The notes below the pieces were generated by a model. The model saw only the letters and a program-made list of their open reading frames with translations. It did not search any database and was not told where the DNA came from. This document shows positions 8,649-17,377 of a stretch of DNA of 64,000 bases, one piece after another (position 1 is the first letter of the stretch; each line of letters begins with the position of its first letter). Source of the DNA: Mycobacterium sp. PO1 (lineage in GTDB: Bacteria; Actinomycetota; Actinomycetes; Mycobacteriales; Mycobacteriaceae). The stretch is taken from contig NZ_BLTG01000014.1 of the NCBI RefSeq assembly GCF_017312405.1, positions 1 through 64,000 of the forward strand, given 5' to 3'. The translations under genes and the position numbers were made by a program.

Positions 8649-10523
8649 CTACTCGACGGTCACCGACTTGGCCAGGTTGCGCGGCTTGTCCACGTCGTAG
8701 CCGCGAGCCCGGGCCACGCCGGCAGCGAACAGCTGCATCGGAATGGTCGACAGCAGCGGCTGGAAAAGCGTTGGCACCGAAGGGATCTCGATCAGGTGAT
8801 CGGCGTAGGGCCGCACCGTGTCATCGTCCTCCTCGGCGATGACGATCGTGATGGCCCCGCGGGCCTGGATCTCCCGGATGTTCGACAACAGCTTGGCGTG
8901 CAGCATCGCGGCGTTCTTCGGCGACGGCATCACCACGATCACCGGCAGGTTGTCCTCGATCAGCGCGATCGGGCCGTGTTTGAGCTCGCCGGCCGCGAAG
9001 CCCTCGGCGTGCATGTATGCCAGCTCCTTGAGCTTGAGGGCTCCCTCGAGCGCCACCGGGAACCCGACATGGCGACCGAGGAACAGCACCGTCGGCGACG
9101 GAGCGAACTGCTGCGCCAGCTGCATCACCGGCTCGGCGGTGGCCAGCACCCGCGAGATCATCTCGGGCATGGCTTCCAGATCGTGGTACTCGCGGGCCAC
9201 CTCGTCGGGGTATTTGGTGCCGCGCGCCTGGGCGAGGGCAAGCCCGACAAGATAATTGGCGGCGATCTGGGCCAGGAACGTCTTCGTCGAGGCCACCCCG
9301 ACCTCCGGTCCGGCGCGCGTGTAGAGCACCGCGTCGCACTCCCGGGGAATCTGGCTGCCGTTGGTGTTGCAGATCGCCAGCACCTTGGCCTTCTGCTCCT
9401 TGGCGTGGCGCACCGCCTCGAGCGTGTCGGCGGTCTCACCGGACTGTGAGATCGCCACGACCAGCGTGTGGCTGTCCAGGACCGGATCGCGATACCGGAA
9501 CTCGCTGGCCAGTTCGACCTCGACCGGCAGCCGCGTCCAGTGCTCGATGGCGTACTTGGCCAGCATCCCGGAGTGATAGGCGGTGCCGCAGGCCACGACG
9601 AAGACCTTGTCGATGTCGCGGAGCTCCTGGTCCGACAGGCGCTGCTCGTCCAGCACGATGCGGTTGTCGACGAAGTGGCCCAACAGCGTGTCCGACACCG
9701 CGTCGGGCTGCTCGGCGATCTCCTTGAGCATGAAGTACTCGTAGCCGCCCTTCTCGGCGGCCGAGGTGTCCCAGTCGATGTGGAACCTGCGGTAGTCGAC
9801 ATCGGCCACGGCGGGGTTACCGTCGAAATCGGTGATCCGGTAGCCCCCGGCGGTGACGACCACCGCCTGGTCCTGACCCAACTCGACGGCCTCGCGGGTG
9901 TGTTCGATGAACGCCGCGACGTCGGAGCCGACGAACATCTCGCCATCGCCCACACCGAGCACCAGCGGGGTCGAGCGGCGCGCAGCCACGATCGTGCCCG
10001 GCTCGTCGGCATGGGCGAACACCAGGGTGAAATGCCCCTCCAGGCGGCGCAGCACGGCCAGCACCGACGCCGCGAAATCGCCGGCGTGCCTGCCGTGGGC
10101 GAACTCGCGCGCCACCAGGTGCACCGAGACCTCGGTGTCGGTGTCGCTGGCGAACTCCACGCCTGCGAGCTCCAGCTCGTGACGCAACGCGGCGTAGTTC
10201 TCGATGATGCCGTTGTGCACGACCGCGACCTTGCCGGTGGCATCGCGGTGCGGGTGGGCGTTGCGATCGGTGGGCCTGCCATGCGTCGCCCACCGGGTGT
10301 GTCCGAGCCCGGTCGCTCCGCTGGCGCCGTTGATACCGGCCTCGTCCAGCGCTGCTTCCAGGTTCGCCACGCGACCCGCCTTGCGACTCACGATGAGCCC
10401 ACCACTACCGTCGAGAAGCGCGACGCCTGCCGAGTCGTAACCCCGGTACTCCATGCGGCGCAGCGCATCGACGACGATCTCGCAGGCAGGGCGCTGCCCG
10501 ACGTAGCCGACGATTCCGCACAT
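8649..10523 (-). CDS. glmS: glutamine-fructose-6-phosphate aminotransferase (isomerising)
   Basis: Makes glucosamine-6-phosphate from fructose-6-phosphate and glutamine, the entry to UDP-GlcNAc for peptidoglycan and mycothiol. 624 residues: N-terminal class II glutaminase with the nucleophile Cys right after the initiator Met (MCGIVGYVG), then two SIS domains (SQSGETADT and the FLGRHVGFPVALEGALKLKE region), ending KSVTVE as in the family. Start fixed at 10521-10523 because Cys must follow Met; an upstream codon at 10529 adds two residues and would bury it. No glmS ribozyme is recognisable upstream. glmM, the next pathway step, lies at 17.7-19.1 kb. Confidence 0.97.
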   Translation of the reverse strand: MCGIVGYVGQRPACEIVVDALRRMEYRGYDSAGVALLDGSGGLIVSRKAGRVANLEAALDEAGINGASGATGLGHTRWATHGRPTDRNAHPHRDATGKVAVVHNGIIENYAALRHELELAGVEFASDTDTEVSVHLVAREFAHGRHAGDFAASVLAVLRRLEGHFTLVFAHADEPGTIVAARRSTPLVLGVGDGEMFVGSDVAAFIEHTREAVELGQDQAVVVTAGGYRITDFDGNPAVADVDYRRFHIDWDTSAAEKGGYEYFMLKEIAEQPDAVSDTLLGHFVDNRIVLDEQRLSDQELRDIDKVFVVACGTAYHSGMLAKYAIEHWTRLPVEVELASEFRYRDPVLDSHTLVVAISQSGETADTLEAVRHAKEQKAKVLAICNTNGSQIPRECDAVLYTRAGPEVGVASTKTFLAQIAANYLVGLALAQARGTKYPDEVAREYHDLEAMPEMISRVLATAEPVMQLAQQFAPSPTVLFLGRHVGFPVALEGALKLKELAYMHAEGFAAGELKHGPIALIEDNLPVIVVMPSPKNAAMLHAKLLSNIREIQARGAITIVIAEEDDDTVRPYADHLIEIPSVPTLFQPLLSTIPMQLFAAGVARARGYDVDKPRNLAKSVTVE

Positions 10524-10578
10524 AGGCAACCAGGGTACGGCAGAAGCACCTCGAACCCTGGTGGGCTACGGTCTTCGG

Positions 10579-11424
10579 GTGGCGAGTACCAAGAAGCTCT
10601 TTGGCGCGCTGACCCGGCGCGGTCCACAGCGCGTCATGCGGGGTGACCTGGGTTTTGCCGGTCTGCCCGGGGTCGTCTACACCCCGGCGGCGGGTACGAA
10701 CCTGCCTGGAGTGGTGTTCGCTCACGACTGGATCACATCGGCACACCGCTACCACGCGACACTCGAGCATCTGGCTTCCTGGGGCATCGTCGCCGCCGGT
10801 GTCGACACCGAGATCGGGTTCGCCCCGTCGGCACTGAATCTGGCCTATGACATGGGCACCGCGCTCGACATCATCGCGGGCGTGCGCCTGGGCACCGGCG
10901 ACATCAGCGTGCATCCCGAGAAGCTCGGGGTCGCCGGTCACGGCTTCGGTGCGTCGGCGGCGGTGTTCGCCGCGGCGGGGATGCCGAGCAGAGTCAAAGC
11001 GGCCTTCGCGGCCTATCCCACGGTCAGCAGCCCGCCTGCCGAGCAACCTGCGGCCACCCTGACGGTGCCGGGGCTGATCTTGACCGCCCCCGGTGACCCC
11101 ATGACGTTGCGATCCAACGCGGTCGAGCTGGCGCGGGTGTGGAAATCCGCGACCCTGCGCTCGACACCCAAAGCCAAGTCCGGCGGCCTGGTGGAGGGCC
11201 GGCGGCTGGGCCGTGTCGTCGGACTGCCCGGCGCCGACAAGAGCTCGCAGAAAACCGTGCGGGCGCTGATGACCGGATATCTGCTGTACCAGCTGGCAGG
11301 CGACAAGCAGTACCGCGACTTCGCCGATGCCGAGGTCGAGCTGCCGAAGGCGCCGGTGATGGACCCGTTCGCCGACGATCCCGTGGACCTCGAGAACAAG
11401 GTCGTCGCGCTGCTCAAGCCGTAG
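10579..11424 (+). CDS. dienelactone-hydrolase-like alpha/beta hydrolase (Rv3438 homologue)
   Basis: A 281-residue protein resembling, from memory, M. tuberculosis Rv3438, which sits in the same place after glmS. The body follows the dienelactone hydrolase/acetylxylan esterase-like pattern: FAHDWITSAHRYH, then GVAGHGFGASAA where a GxSxG elbow would be expected. The nucleophile position appears to be glycine-phenylalanine-glycine rather than a serine, so catalytic activity is doubtful. Start GTG at 10579 (VASTKKLFGAL) is chosen by similarity; a GTG at 10561 is possible. Divergent from glmS. Confidence 0.82.
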   Translation: MASTKKLFGALTRRGPQRVMRGDLGFAGLPGVVYTPAAGTNLPGVVFAHDWITSAHRYHATLEHLASWGIVAAGVDTEIGFAPSALNLAYDMGTALDIIAGVRLGTGDISVHPEKLGVAGHGFGASAAVFAAAGMPSRVKAAFAAYPTVSSPPAEQPAATLTVPGLILTAPGDPMTLRSNAVELARVWKSATLRSTPKAKSGGLVEGRRLGRVVGLPGADKSSQKTVRALMTGYLLYQLAGDKQYRDFADAEVELPKAPVMDPFADDPVDLENKVVALLKP

Positions 11425-11474
11425 CATCCCGCCCACGCGCACCCAACCAACCGGTTGGGGTATATAACTTTGTG

Positions 11475-12515
11475 ATGCGCACCGGCATCTTCCTGAGTTA
11501 CGCGGGCGGCTTCCTGGAGGCCGTCGACGAGGTCGTCGAACTCGAGAAGCTCGGGGTCGACCTGGCCCTGGTGGCCGAGGCCTACTCCTATGACGCGATC
11601 AGCCAACTGGGTTTCCTGGCCGCCCGCACCTCCCGCATCGAGTTGGGCACCGGCGTGGTCCCGATCTACACCCGCACCCCCGCTCTGATGGCGATGACGG
11701 CCGCCGGCCTCGACTACGTCTCCGACGGCCGCTTCCGGCTGGGACTGGGCACCTCCGGCCCGCAGGTCATCGAGGGCTTTCACGGTCTCCCGTTCGACGC
11801 ACCGCTCGGGCGTACGCGGGAGGTCGTCGACATCTGCCGGCAGGTGTGGCGACGGGAGCGGCTGGCCTACGACGGCAAGCACTACCAGCTTCCGCTGCCC
11901 GCCGAGAAGGGCACCGGCCTGGGCAAACCTCTCAAGCTGATCAACCATCCGGTCCGCGAGCGCATCCCGATCACGATCGCTGCGCTCGGACCCAAGAACG
12001 TCGAGCTGACCGCCGAGATCGCCGAGGGGTGGCAGCCGGTGTTCTTCTACCCGGAGAAGGCCGACGAGGTCTGGGGTGACGCGCTGCGCGCCGGTGCCGC
12101 CAAACGCGACCCGGCCCTGGGTCCGCTCGACGTGATGGTCAGCGCGAGCCTGGCCATCGGCGACGACGTCGACGAACGGCTGTCGTGGGCCAAGCCGCAG
12201 CTGGCGCTCTACATCGGCGGTATGGGGGCACGCGGCCGGAACTTCTATCACAGCCTGGCCACGCGGTACGGGTTCGGTGAGGTCGCCGACCACATCCAGG
12301 ATCTGTACCTGGCGGGCAAGAAGGCCGAGGCCATCGACGCGGTTCCCGATGACCTGGTTCGGCAGGTCTCGCTCGTCGGACCGGCCGGCTTCGTCAAGGA
12401 GCGAGTAGCCGCCTTCGCCGATGCCGGCGTCACGACCCTGTTGGTGCATCCGCTGTCGGGTGATCGCCGCGAGACCGTCGGCTTCGTCGAGGAATTGCAG
12501 AAGCTGCTGCCCTGA
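11475..12515 (+). CDS. LLM-class F420-dependent oxidoreductase
   Basis: Luciferase-like monooxygenase-fold protein of 346 residues, of the actinobacterial class that commonly uses coenzyme F420; the substrate is unknown. Features: the N-terminal TIM-barrel start (GIFLSYAGGFLEA), the family motif LGTGVVPIYTRTPALMAMTAAGLDYVS split over two strands, and a C-terminal substrate-filter segment VGPAGFVKERVAAFADAGVT. Start is ATG 11475; the reading frame stays open far upstream but overlaps the previous gene there. It is followed 21 bp later by another F420-type protein, probably one transcript. Confidence 0.9.
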   Translation: MRTGIFLSYAGGFLEAVDEVVELEKLGVDLALVAEAYSYDAISQLGFLAARTSRIELGTGVVPIYTRTPALMAMTAAGLDYVSDGRFRLGLGTSGPQVIEGFHGLPFDAPLGRTREVVDICRQVWRRERLAYDGKHYQLPLPAEKGTGLGKPLKLINHPVRERIPITIAALGPKNVELTAEIAEGWQPVFFYPEKADEVWGDALRAGAAKRDPALGPLDVMVSASLAIGDDVDERLSWAKPQLALYIGGMGARGRNFYHSLATRYGFGEVADHIQDLYLAGKKAEAIDAVPDDLVRQVSLVGPAGFVKERVAAFADAGVTTLLVHPLSGDRRETVGFVEELQKLLP

Positions 12516-12536
12516 CGGCGACCGTAGGCTGAGTCC

Positions 12537-12959
12537 ATGGCTGAGCTGACCGACGACGTCATCGAATTCCTCTCCGAGGGCACCCGCACCGCCAAGCTGG
12601 GCTACGTCGCCGCCGACGGGCGGCCACTGGTCGCGCCGGTGTGGTTCGTCGTCGACGGCCGCGAGCTCGTTTTCAACACGGGCAGGGACACCGCCAAGGG
12701 CCGGGCGCTGCGCCGGGACCCGCGGGTCGTGGTGTGCGTCGACGACGAACGGCCGCCGTTCTCGTTCGTCCAGGTGCAGGGCGAGGTGACGCTCAGCGAG
12801 GACCCCGAGGAGCTGGTCGCCACCGCCACCCGGATCGGCGGCCGCTACATGGGTGCCGACCGCGCCCAGGAGTTCGGCCGCCGCAACGGAGTGCCTGGTG
12901 AACTGGTCGTGCGGGTGCGGCCGACCAAGATCGTCAAGGCTTTCGACCTGGCCGACTGA
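12537..12959 (+). CDS. PPOX-class F420-dependent oxidoreductase family protein
   Basis: A 140-residue split-barrel flavin/F420-binding protein. It has the typical beginning (DDVIEFLSEGTRTAKLGYV), the substrate/cofactor strand GRPLVAPVWFVVDG and the helix DTAKGRALRRDPRV found in Rv1155/DDN-like F420 enzymes. ATG at 12537, 21 bp after the LLM gene; the two may act on related substrates. Convergent with the reductase gene, 9 bp apart. Confidence 0.9.
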   Translation: MAELTDDVIEFLSEGTRTAKLGYVAADGRPLVAPVWFVVDGRELVFNTGRDTAKGRALRRDPRVVVCVDDERPPFSFVQVQGEVTLSEDPEELVATATRIGGRYMGADRAQEFGRRNGVPGELVVRVRPTKIVKAFDLAD

Positions 12960-12968
12960 CAGCCGGCC

Positions 12969-14144
12969 TCAACTGCCCGACAGGGTGTTCTCCCAGAACA
13001 GCAGTCGCGCGCGGAACCGGGGGTGAGCCACTTTGTCCAGCACCGTGAGCCCGGCTGTGGTCAGGGCGGGCACGCCGACCAAGCGGTGGAACATCCTCCC
13101 GCGCCGGTACTCGCGGCCCCACGTCGCGTTGACCGCCTGCTCGTAGTGGGTGAAGTCGGTGGGCCCACCGTTGGCCAGCGCGGCGACCGCGCACTCCCCG
13201 GCGGCCAGCCCCGATTGCAGCGCCTTGGAAATCCCGGCACCCGATACCGGGCGGGCGGCGCCCATCGCATCACCGGCGAACAGCACGCCCGGGCGCCAGG
13301 GCGGCCAGGCCGTGAAACCCATCGGCAACCGCCAGCCCTGCAACGCCTTGGACTTCTGCAGAGCGCCGACCGGCGGCAGCTCCCAGTCAGGCGGCAAAGT
13401 GGCCATGAACTGTCCCAGCAACTCGGCTGCGTTGATCTGTTTCCAGTGCCGGTAGCTGTTCACGTAACCCAGCCCCACGTTGACCCGTCCGTCGCCCAGA
13501 GGGAACACCCAGCCGTAGCCGGGCAATTGATCGCCGCGGTGGGAGATCTTCAGATGAATGTCCAGAGAGTCGGAGTCGGGGCGAACCGCGGACATCTCGG
13601 CACGTATCGCGATGGCTGAGTAACCGTGATAGCGACTGTCCAGCTTCAGTGAGCGTTTGACCGGCGAATAGGCGCCGTCTGCAGCGATCACCGCGTCGGC
13701 ACGCACCTGCTCGCCGCCCTTCAGCGTGATGCCGGTGACGCGGCCGTCCTCGTCGGTGACGGCACCGACAACCTCCTCACCCTGCCTCACGTCGGCCCCG
13801 GCCGATGCGGCGTGGTCGATCAGCATGGTGTCCAACTGGGTGCGGCGGATGCCGTGGCCGTGGTCGGGCATCCCGGGCCGGTTCGGGAAAGACAGCTCCC
13901 ATTCGCTGGGACTGAAGATGGTGGCGCGGTTGAGCCGGTGGAAGCGAGCCACCTCGTCACCCAGCCCCATCTTCTGCAGGTAACTCACCGCGCGTGGAGT
14001 CAGTCCGTCGCCGCACGGCTTGTCCCGCGGGAATTCCGCCTTGTCACACAACAACACGCGGGCCCCGTTCCGGACGGCCTGCCAGGCGGCCGCCGATCCT
14101 GCCGGCCCACCGCCGGCCACCACTACGTCGTATCGGTCAGTCAT
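12969..14144 (-). CDS. FAD-dependent geranylgeranyl reductase family protein
   Basis: A 391-residue flavoprotein with the Rossmann dinucleotide motif VAGGGPAGSAAA near the N-terminus, the family motif FPRDKPCGDGLTPRA at about residues 38-52 and LFAGDAMGAARPVSGAGI toward the C-terminus for FAD binding. Members saturate isoprenoid chains; in M. tuberculosis MenJ (Rv0561c) reduces one isoprene unit of menaquinone. This protein closely resembles that type from memory but lies away from men genes, so it could be MenJ itself or a paralogue. The gene is monocistronic, with 98 bp before the TetR gene. Confidence 0.88.
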   Translation of the reverse strand: MTDRYDVVVAGGGPAGSAAAWQAVRNGARVLLCDKAEFPRDKPCGDGLTPRAVSYLQKMGLGDEVARFHRLNRATIFSPSEWELSFPNRPGMPDHGHGIRRTQLDTMLIDHAASAGADVRQGEEVVGAVTDEDGRVTGITLKGGEQVRADAVIAADGAYSPVKRSLKLDSRYHGYSAIAIRAEMSAVRPDSDSLDIHLKISHRGDQLPGYGWVFPLGDGRVNVGLGYVNSYRHWKQINAAELLGQFMATLPPDWELPPVGALQKSKALQGWRLPMGFTAWPPWRPGVLFAGDAMGAARPVSGAGISKALQSGLAAGECAVAALANGGPTDFTHYEQAVNATWGREYRRGRMFHRLVGVPALTTAGLTVLDKVAHPRFRARLLFWENTLSGS

Positions 14145-14242
14145 CGAATACCGCCTTCGCTCGCCTGAGTGGTCGTCAGGTATTCGACGCTGTCAGCGTT
14201 GCGGACTGCCCGTTCAGCAAACTGACAGGAATACCCTGCCCA

Positions 14243-14818
14243 TCAGGCTCGGATGCCCGCGGTGACTATCGCGGCGAGCTCGCGGTAGGCATCGGCATCG
14301 TCGAGCCCGGTGGTGCGCCGCACCACGCGCTGTTGGATGCGCACCATCGCCGCGGCAACCAGATCGGCGGCGAACGCGGCATGCACGTCACGGAAGTCGC
14401 CGGCCGCGACGCCTTCGGCGATCAGTTCCTGCACCCGGCGGGCGGCGATGCCGGTGTTCTGCTCGTAGACCGCCCGAGCCGGAGCGAAGCCGTCGAGGTC
14501 GGTCATGAACTGCTCGGAGGCGGGGTCCAGTGCCGCCCCGACCGCGGACAGATAGGCGGCGATCCGGTCCCGCGCACCGGTGGTGGCCGCCACCCGGTCC
14601 TCGACGAACTCGGTCGCCGAGCGGAAGAAGTGCACCGTCGCCGCCTGGACGAGCTGCTCCTTGCTCGCCGCGAGCGTGTAGAGCGTGGACTTCGAACAGC
14701 GCAGCCGTGCGGCCATGTCGTCGAGGGTCAGATGCGCGAAACCCTCGGCCAGCAACAGCGCGACCAGCGCGTCGAACAATTCGGTCCGCCGCCGGGTGGC
14801 GAACGCTGGCCTGGTCAC
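14243..14818 (-). CDS. TetR/AcrR-family repressor of the adjacent acyl-CoA dehydrogenase gene
   Basis: 191 residues, with an N-terminal helix-turn-helix (LTLDDMAARLRCSKSTLYTL, about residues 31-50) and a helical ligand-binding domain. GTG start at 14816-14818. It is divergent from an acyl-CoA dehydrogenase, and the 44-bp intergenic region contains a 26-bp near-perfect palindrome, so it very likely represses both itself and that gene. The ligand is probably an acyl-CoA or fatty acid, by analogy with FadR/KstR-type systems (inference). Confidence 0.9.
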   Translation of the reverse strand: MTRPAFATRRRTELFDALVALLLAEGFAHLTLDDMAARLRCSKSTLYTLAASKEQLVQAATVHFFRSATEFVEDRVAATTGARDRIAAYLSAVGAALDPASEQFMTDLDGFAPARAVYEQNTGIAARRVQELIAEGVAAGDFRDVHAAFAADLVAAAMVRIQQRVVRRTTGLDDADAYRELAAIVTAGIRA

Positions 14819-14827
14819 CCGCTCAAT

Positions 14828-14853
14828 AGTACTGCAGAACGTCCTGTAGTACT
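14828..14853. promoter_or_regulatory. palindromic TetR operator between tetR and acyl-CoA dehydrogenase
   Basis: Half-sites AGTACTGCAG and CTGTAGTACT (nine of ten positions complementary) separated by AACGTC. It fills most of the gap between the two divergent start codons, the expected place for an operator repressing both. The core word AGTACT is itself palindromic. Confidence 0.8.
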
Positions 14854-14862
14854 GTTCGCGGT

Positions 14863-16002
14863 ATGGCTGTAGACCGGCTGCTGCCGACCGACGAGGCCCG
14901 CGACGTGGTCGAGCTCGCGCGACAGATCGCCGACAAGACCCTCGCGCCGATCGTCGACCATCACGAGAAGCACGAGACCTATCCCGAAGGCGTGTTCGCC
15001 ACGCTCGGCGAAGCCGGGCTGCTGAGCCTGCCCTACCCCGAGCGGTGGGGTGGCGGCGGGCAGCCCTACGAGGTCTACCTGCAGGTACTCGAAGAACTTG
15101 CCGCCCGCTGGGCGGCCGTGGCCGTCGCGGTCAGTGTGCACAGCCTCTCGTGTCATCCGCTGATGTCCTTCGGCACCGACGAACAGCGGCAGCGTTGGCT
15201 ACCGGACATGCTGGGCGGTGCCACGATCGGCGCCTACAGCCTCTCCGAACCACAGGCCGGGTCGGACGCCGCCGCCCTGAGCTGCCGAGCCGCCGCCGAC
15301 GGCGACGGCTACCGGATCACCGGCGCCAAGGCGTGGATCACCCACGGCGGGATCGCGGACTTCTACAACCTGTTCGCCCGCACCGCGGAGGGTTCGCAGG
15401 GCATCTCGTGTTTCCTCGTGCCCCGCGACACCGCCGGCCTCACGTTCGGCAGACCCGAAGAGAAGATGGGGCTGCATGCGGTGCCCACCACGGCCGCACA
15501 CTACGACGACGCATTCGTGCCAGCTGACCGGCGCATCGGGACCGAGGGGCAGGGTCTGCAGATCGCCTTCAGTGCACTGGATTCCGGGCGCCTCGGTATC
15601 GCCGCGGTGGCCGTCGGGCTGGCGCAGGCCGCCCTCGACGAGGCAGTCTCCTACAGTCAGCAGCGAACGACGTTCGGCCGCAAGATCATCGACCATCAGG
15701 GGCTGGGATTCCTGCTCGCCGACATGGCCGCCGCAGTCGACGCCGCACGGGCCACCTATCTCGACGCGGCCCGCCGCCGCGACGCCGGGATGCCGTACTC
15801 GCGCCAGGCGTCGGTCGCCAAGCTCATCGCGACGGACGCGGCGATGAAGGTGACCACCGATGCCGTGCAGGTGTTCGGCGGAGCCGGCTACACCCGCGAC
15901 TACCGGGTGGAGCGGTACATGCGCGAGGCCAAGATCATGCAGATCTTCGAGGGCACCAACCAGATTCAGCGGCTGGTGATCAGCCGCCACCTGGCTCGCT
16001 AG
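14863..16002 (+). CDS. acyl-CoA dehydrogenase
   Basis: FAD enzyme of 379 residues introducing the alpha-beta double bond in acyl-CoA; full length for the short/medium-chain ACAD family. Visible are the FAD/substrate motif YSLSEPQAGSDAA (about 126-138), WITHGG, and the C-terminal EGTNQIQRLVISR, whose glutamate is the catalytic base in short-chain enzymes. Divergent from and presumably repressed by the TetR gene. Chain length is not predictable. Its 3' end overlaps the convergent Rv3439c-like gene by 23 bp. Confidence 0.94.
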   Translation: MAVDRLLPTDEARDVVELARQIADKTLAPIVDHHEKHETYPEGVFATLGEAGLLSLPYPERWGGGGQPYEVYLQVLEELAARWAAVAVAVSVHSLSCHPLMSFGTDEQRQRWLPDMLGGATIGAYSLSEPQAGSDAAALSCRAAADGDGYRITGAKAWITHGGIADFYNLFARTAEGSQGISCFLVPRDTAGLTFGRPEEKMGLHAVPTTAAHYDDAFVPADRRIGTEGQGLQIAFSALDSGRLGIAAVAVGLAQAALDEAVSYSQQRTTFGRKIIDHQGLGFLLADMAAAVDAARATYLDAARRRDAGMPYSRQASVAKLIATDAAMKVTTDAVQVFGGAGYTRDYRVERYMREAKIMQIFEGTNQIQRLVISRHLAR

Positions 16003-17377
16003 GTTGCGCTTCGCCGACCTGCGGTAGTTCGTCGGCAGCGATCTCGCACGGAGTGCGCTCGTCGACCTCGGTCTCCGCCACCGGCGGCAGCGGCTCGGCC
16101 GGCGGGGGCGGCGGAGGCGGCGGTGTCGGTGCGGGCATCGGTTCACCGGCGGCACCCTCCCCCGGCTCCTCCTCGGGCTCGCCCTCGGGGTTCTCGTCGA
16201 GGTCCTCCGCGGGGTCCTCACCGGCGTCGCCCTCGGGGTCCTCGTCGTCCTCGTCGTCCTCGTGGGCGTCGTCCTCGAGCTCCACGGTGTCGACAGGGTC
16301 GTCCAATTCGGGCACGTCGAGCGGTGGCGGGTCGGGCAGGCCACCGCCGCCGCCCAACAGTCCGGTCAGCGCGTCGGCGAACGGCTGACCCAACCCGGAC
16401 AGACCGCCGCCCCCGCCGAGCCCGGGCAGCGCCGGGCCCGCCGAACCCAGTGACGGCATGGCAGGCGGAGCCGCTTCCGCGGGCGCAGGAGACATATCGG
16501 CCGGAGCGGGTGCCGGCCACGCGGCGGGCACCGTGGCCGGAGCAGGTACCGCGGGAGCGGTGACGCCGCCGGCCGAACCGACAACCGGCGCCGGAGCCGG
16601 AGCCGGAGCCGGCATCGATGCCACCGACCGTGGCTCCTCATCGGGCCAGTCACCGCTCGGCGGTGTCGGGGCGCTCCACACGGGGCCGAGATCACCGGGA
16701 ATCGCGAAATCGGCAAGCCGCGCTCCCGCGATGTCGCCCGTCGCCTGCCGGTAGGCGGTGGTGACCGACGACATCGCGGTCCGCATCGCTGCGAGCCAGT
16801 CGGTGCGAATCACGCTGTCCACAAACGGTTTCACCGCGTGGTCGACAAGCTCGCCGGCCGTGGACCGGTCACCCACACCGGACGTGACGGTCGCAGCGGC
16901 CGCCGACCAGTCGGTCCGCGTCGTGGCGGCTCTGCCCTCGATCTCGATGACCGCGCCGACCTTGTCGTCGACGGCTTCCCAGAGTTGTTCCCGCAGCGCC
17001 TCCATCGCCTCGCGAGCCGTATGCAGGGCGGCCGCCAGCGTGGCCGATGCGTCACTGTGACGGCGCAGGAACTCCGCGGACGTGGCCGCGCCGACTCCCT
17101 GCCACAGGTCCGGCAGCGCGGCGCGTTGCCGGTCCTGCACCTGGACGGCCTCGTCCGCGGCGGATGCGGCCGCCTCGAGCACACCGCAATCGTGGAGCAG
17201 CGCTTCGAGGTCCATGCCGTCCTCGTTGCGGTACCAGTCCTGCAACTGGCCCGCGTGCACGGTCAGGTCGGGGTGCCGGTACCCCACCTGCGCGCTGGCG
17301 GCGACATACTGTTGCACCGTCAGTACCGCTGGCATGCCGTCGGCCAATCGCGCTGTGACGTCACACATCTCAGCCAT
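15980..17377 (-). CDS. alanine/proline-rich WXG-like protein (Rv3439c homologue), putative type VII secretion substrate
   Basis: About 465 residues. The N-terminal 240 residues are helical, with a W-Q-G at residues 92-94 between two helices, as in WXG100 hairpins, and a Y-x3-D (YRNED, about 49-53). The rest is low-complexity: Pro/Ala-rich, then Gly-rich, then strongly acidic (Asp/Glu runs), then a polyproline stretch before the C-terminus. It resembles Rv3439c in order, length and composition (memory). Start ATG 17375-17377 overlaps the upstream small gene by 8 bp; an ATG nine bases downstream is an alternative. Secretion through ESX-4 or another ESX system is inference. Confidence 0.78.
   Translation of the reverse strand: MAEMCDVTARLADGMPAVLTVQQYVAASAQVGYRHPDLTVHAGQLQDWYRNEDGMDLEALLHDCGVLEAAASAADEAVQVQDRQRAALPDLWQGVGAATSAEFLRRHSDASATLAAALHTAREAMEALREQLWEAVDDKVGAVIEIEGRAATTRTDWSAAAATVTSGVGDRSTAGELVDHAVKPFVDSVIRTDWLAAMRTAMSSVTTAYRQATGDIAGARLADFAIPGDLGPVWSAPTPPSGDWPDEEPRSVASMPAPAPAPAPVVGSAGGVTAPAVPAPATVPAAWPAPAPADMSPAPAEAAPPAMPSLGSAGPALPGLGGGGGLSGLGQPFADALTGLLGGGGGLPDPPPLDVPELDDPVDTVELEDDAHEDDEDDEDPEGDAGEDPAEDLDENPEGEPEEEPGEGAAGEPMPAPTPPPPPPPPAEPLPPVAETEVDERTPCEIAADELPQVGEAQPSEPGGG
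16092..16300. repeat. low-complexity coding tract (acidic and polyproline codons)
   Basis: On the plus strand this region is rich in repeated gtcctcgtc/gtcctcctc-like triplets and a ggcgggggcggcggaggcggc tract, encoding Asp/Glu runs and nine consecutive prolines of the Rv3439c-like protein. Such triplet-rich DNA is prone to length variation between strains. Confidence 0.75.

Noticed and set aside
11013..12449. Long minus-strand frame over the F420 oxidoreductase
   Set aside because: No recognisable motifs; the plus-strand gene has clear luciferase-like features and a sensible start.
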